A stretch of DNA of 64,000 bases from NCBI GenBank assembly GCA_016212515.1, contig JACRFZ010000029.1:1-64000 (forward strand). The letters are read 5' to 3'. Both the position numbers and the translations under genes were made by a program. The DNA comes from Candidatus Melainabacteria bacterium. Its GTDB lineage: Bacteria; Cyanobacteriota; Vampirovibrionia; Obscuribacterales; Obscuribacteraceae. Shown piece after piece: positions 62,783 to 64,000 of the stretch. A model generated the notes under the pieces. The model had not been told where the DNA came from. It did not search any database and saw only the letters and a program-made list of their open reading frames with translations. Position 1 is the first letter of the stretch. The number at the start of each line of letters is the position of its first letter.

Positions 62783-64000
62783 TTACTGAATGCGCATGGG
62801 CGGCATGGCAAAGTTGTAGACACTTACAACCGGCTCATAGTAAGCCTCTTCCGCGTCCAGAATGGCTTTGCCAAAGTTGGGGAAATCGCTCACTGTAGTC
62901 AGGGGACTGATGGACTTGACCTTTACCATCTTTTCAAGCCCACTCCATAGTTTAGCTTCGTCGCCGGGAGCCTTGGGCAAACGAAGCAGAACCATGGCCT
63001 TACCAGGAGAGGCCGGTTGCAAGTGGGCATAGACGACGCCGCTGCGCTTGAGCAGCACATATCTGATACTGTTCATATTGCAGGCACATTGCCAATCGCC
63101 CACTATGGCTCGGCTGACATACAACTTGCCGCCAGCGGTAGCGCCACCACCGGCAGTAGCACCACCGAGAGCCTGACGAAGTGAAAAGGCCAGATCGCCG
63201 CTGTCGGCTCTGGTCAGCTCCAGACCGGCACCGGCTGCCCTGAGCGCTACTAAGTTGCCGGCGTCCATCTCCTTATTGCGCACCGACTTGAAGAGATCAG
63301 CCAGAATCTGCACCGAGCGCTGCCGTTCGCCATCAAGAAAGAGGCGCCGGGAGAGGGCCAGAGCAAAGGAAAGATTATCGGGACGACTTTTGTATGCAGC
63401 CCGAAGGTAATTTCTCGCCTCGCTGAGCCGACCCGACTCTTCCAGCCGTCTGCCCAGGGAGAGCTTGAGTGCCGCATCTTCTTCATGGAGCGGATCAGAC
63501 CGCAACCGCTTTTCAACGGCGGTTAGAAGCCTCCCGCCTGCGTCGGCAGGAAGCGATGGTACCAGTCGAACCAGGATAAGTTTGTAGGTTTCTCCGTCCA
63601 CCACAGGACTTTGCAATACCCGCGCCGCCAGAGCCGCAGCCTGGGCGCCATCCCCCCGGGCAAGCCTGGCCTGCAGTGCCTTCTCAAGGCAGAGGCTGCG
63701 CTCCTCGGCTCTACCGGGCGACCTCTGCCCCTGCTCATAACAGAACAGGGCACGGCTGTATTGCCGGAGCAGGAGATTACTGTCCCCCAATTGCAGCCAG
63801 TAGTTGCCGGGAGCGTCCTTAATTTCAGCAAGAAGACTCTGCGCTTTCTCCAATTCCACCCTGGCCTGCTGCAACTGACTGACAGACTGATCAGGCGCTT
63901 TGATTCCATCGGTCAAATCAGCCGAATAGCTGAAGGCTAGTGCCTGAGCCAGACCCATATGGGCCAGCCAGTCATGGGGAGCAAGCCTGAGGCATTCCTG
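62783..64000 (-). CDS. TPR-repeat protein, 5' end outside window
   Basis: The frame remains open beyond ATG 63958 to the last base, so the true start is upstream. At least 405 residues are present. TPR-like helices (YWLQLGDSNLLLRQYSRALFCYEQGQ, LGRRLEESGRLSEARNYLRAAY) fill the first 230, followed by a Gly/Ala repeat (GGATAGGGATAGG). A C-terminal domain has a CAC motif (GDWQCACNMNSIRYV) that I do not recognise. It is probably exported or envelope-associated, but the N-terminus is missing. Confidence 0.75.
   Translation of the reverse strand, partial: QECLRLAPHDWLAHMGLAQALAFSYSADLTDGIKAPDQSVSQLQQARVELEKAQSLLAEIKDAPGNYWLQLGDSNLLLRQYSRALFCYEQGQRSPGRAEERSLCLEKALQARLARGDGAQAAALAARVLQSPVVDGETYKLILVRLVPSLPADAGGRLLTAVEKRLRSDPLHEEDAALKLSLGRRLEESGRLSEARNYLRAAYKSRPDNLSFALALSRRLFLDGERQRSVQILADLFKSVRNKEMDAGNLVALRAAGAGLELTRADSGDLAFSLRQALGGATAGGGATAGGKLYVSRAIVGDWQCACNMNSIRYVLLKRSGVVYAHLQPASPGKAMVLLRLPKAPGDEAKLWSGLEKMVKVKSISPLTTVSDFPNFGKAILDAEEAYYEPVVSVYNFAMPPMRIQ

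Overview
The window is a gene-dense bacterial chromosome segment of roughly mid-50s % GC by eye, from a Gram-negative-type cell (lipoproteins, periplasmic cytochrome, SLH-domain envelope lipoprotein). The hydrogenase subunits look like the cyanobacterial HupSL / actinobacterial Huc type, the cytochrome b has b6-like heme-ligand spacing, and there are many orphan Pro/Lys/Gln-rich proteins. Together these suggest a non-photosynthetic relative of Cyanobacteria (Vampirovibrionia/Melainabacteria, for example Obscuribacterales). That placement is inference, about 60% sure. No rRNA, tRNA, insertion sequence, prophage or CRISPR array was seen.

Layout. (1) 1-7473, plus strand: a respiratory nitrate reductase operon, narG (3' end only), narH, narJ, narI fused to a Rieske protein, a bc/b6-type cytochrome b, a membrane-anchored monoheme cytochrome c, and narK. 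(2) 7.6-13.7 kb: a secreted orphan protein, a small AhpD-like protein, a second NarK-family transporter with an inserted soluble domain, small envelope proteins, a resolvase-fold remnant and a Pro/Lys-rich orphan. (3) 13.8-25.9 kb, minus strand: one tightly packed operon of about 13 genes, reading hupS-hupL-protease-three small or TPR genes-orphan-NifU/Rieske-NHL-hypC-hypD-hypE-hypF. It is driven from a promoter with a 14-bp palindrome at about 25.93 kb. (4) 26.1-30.6 kb: divergent duplicated-domain protein plus hypA, then minus-strand hypB, Ni transporter, ferritin-like protein and aldo/keto reductase. (5) 30.6-57.7 kb: accessory and envelope genes. These include a pseudo-receiver, YceI, a secreted zincin, helical-repeat proteins, DUF1152, lipoproteins, a large orphan paired with a SWIM zinc-finger protein, an RDD protein, a methyltransferase, a divergent Hsp70, a kinase, RlpA-like, M23 and NlpC/P60 wall enzymes, a lipase and a nuclease. 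(6) 57.9-62.4 kb, minus strand: a kynurenine-degradation operon. (7) 62.8 kb to the end: a TPR protein cut by the window edge.

Together regions 1 and 3 describe a facultative respirer. H2 (possibly at trace levels, given the Huc-like subunits) would supply electrons through a NifU/Rieske relay to the quinone pool. Nitrate reductase linked to a Rieske/cytochrome b module would take them out. The kynurenine operon would supply carbon and nitrogen from tryptophan breakdown products.
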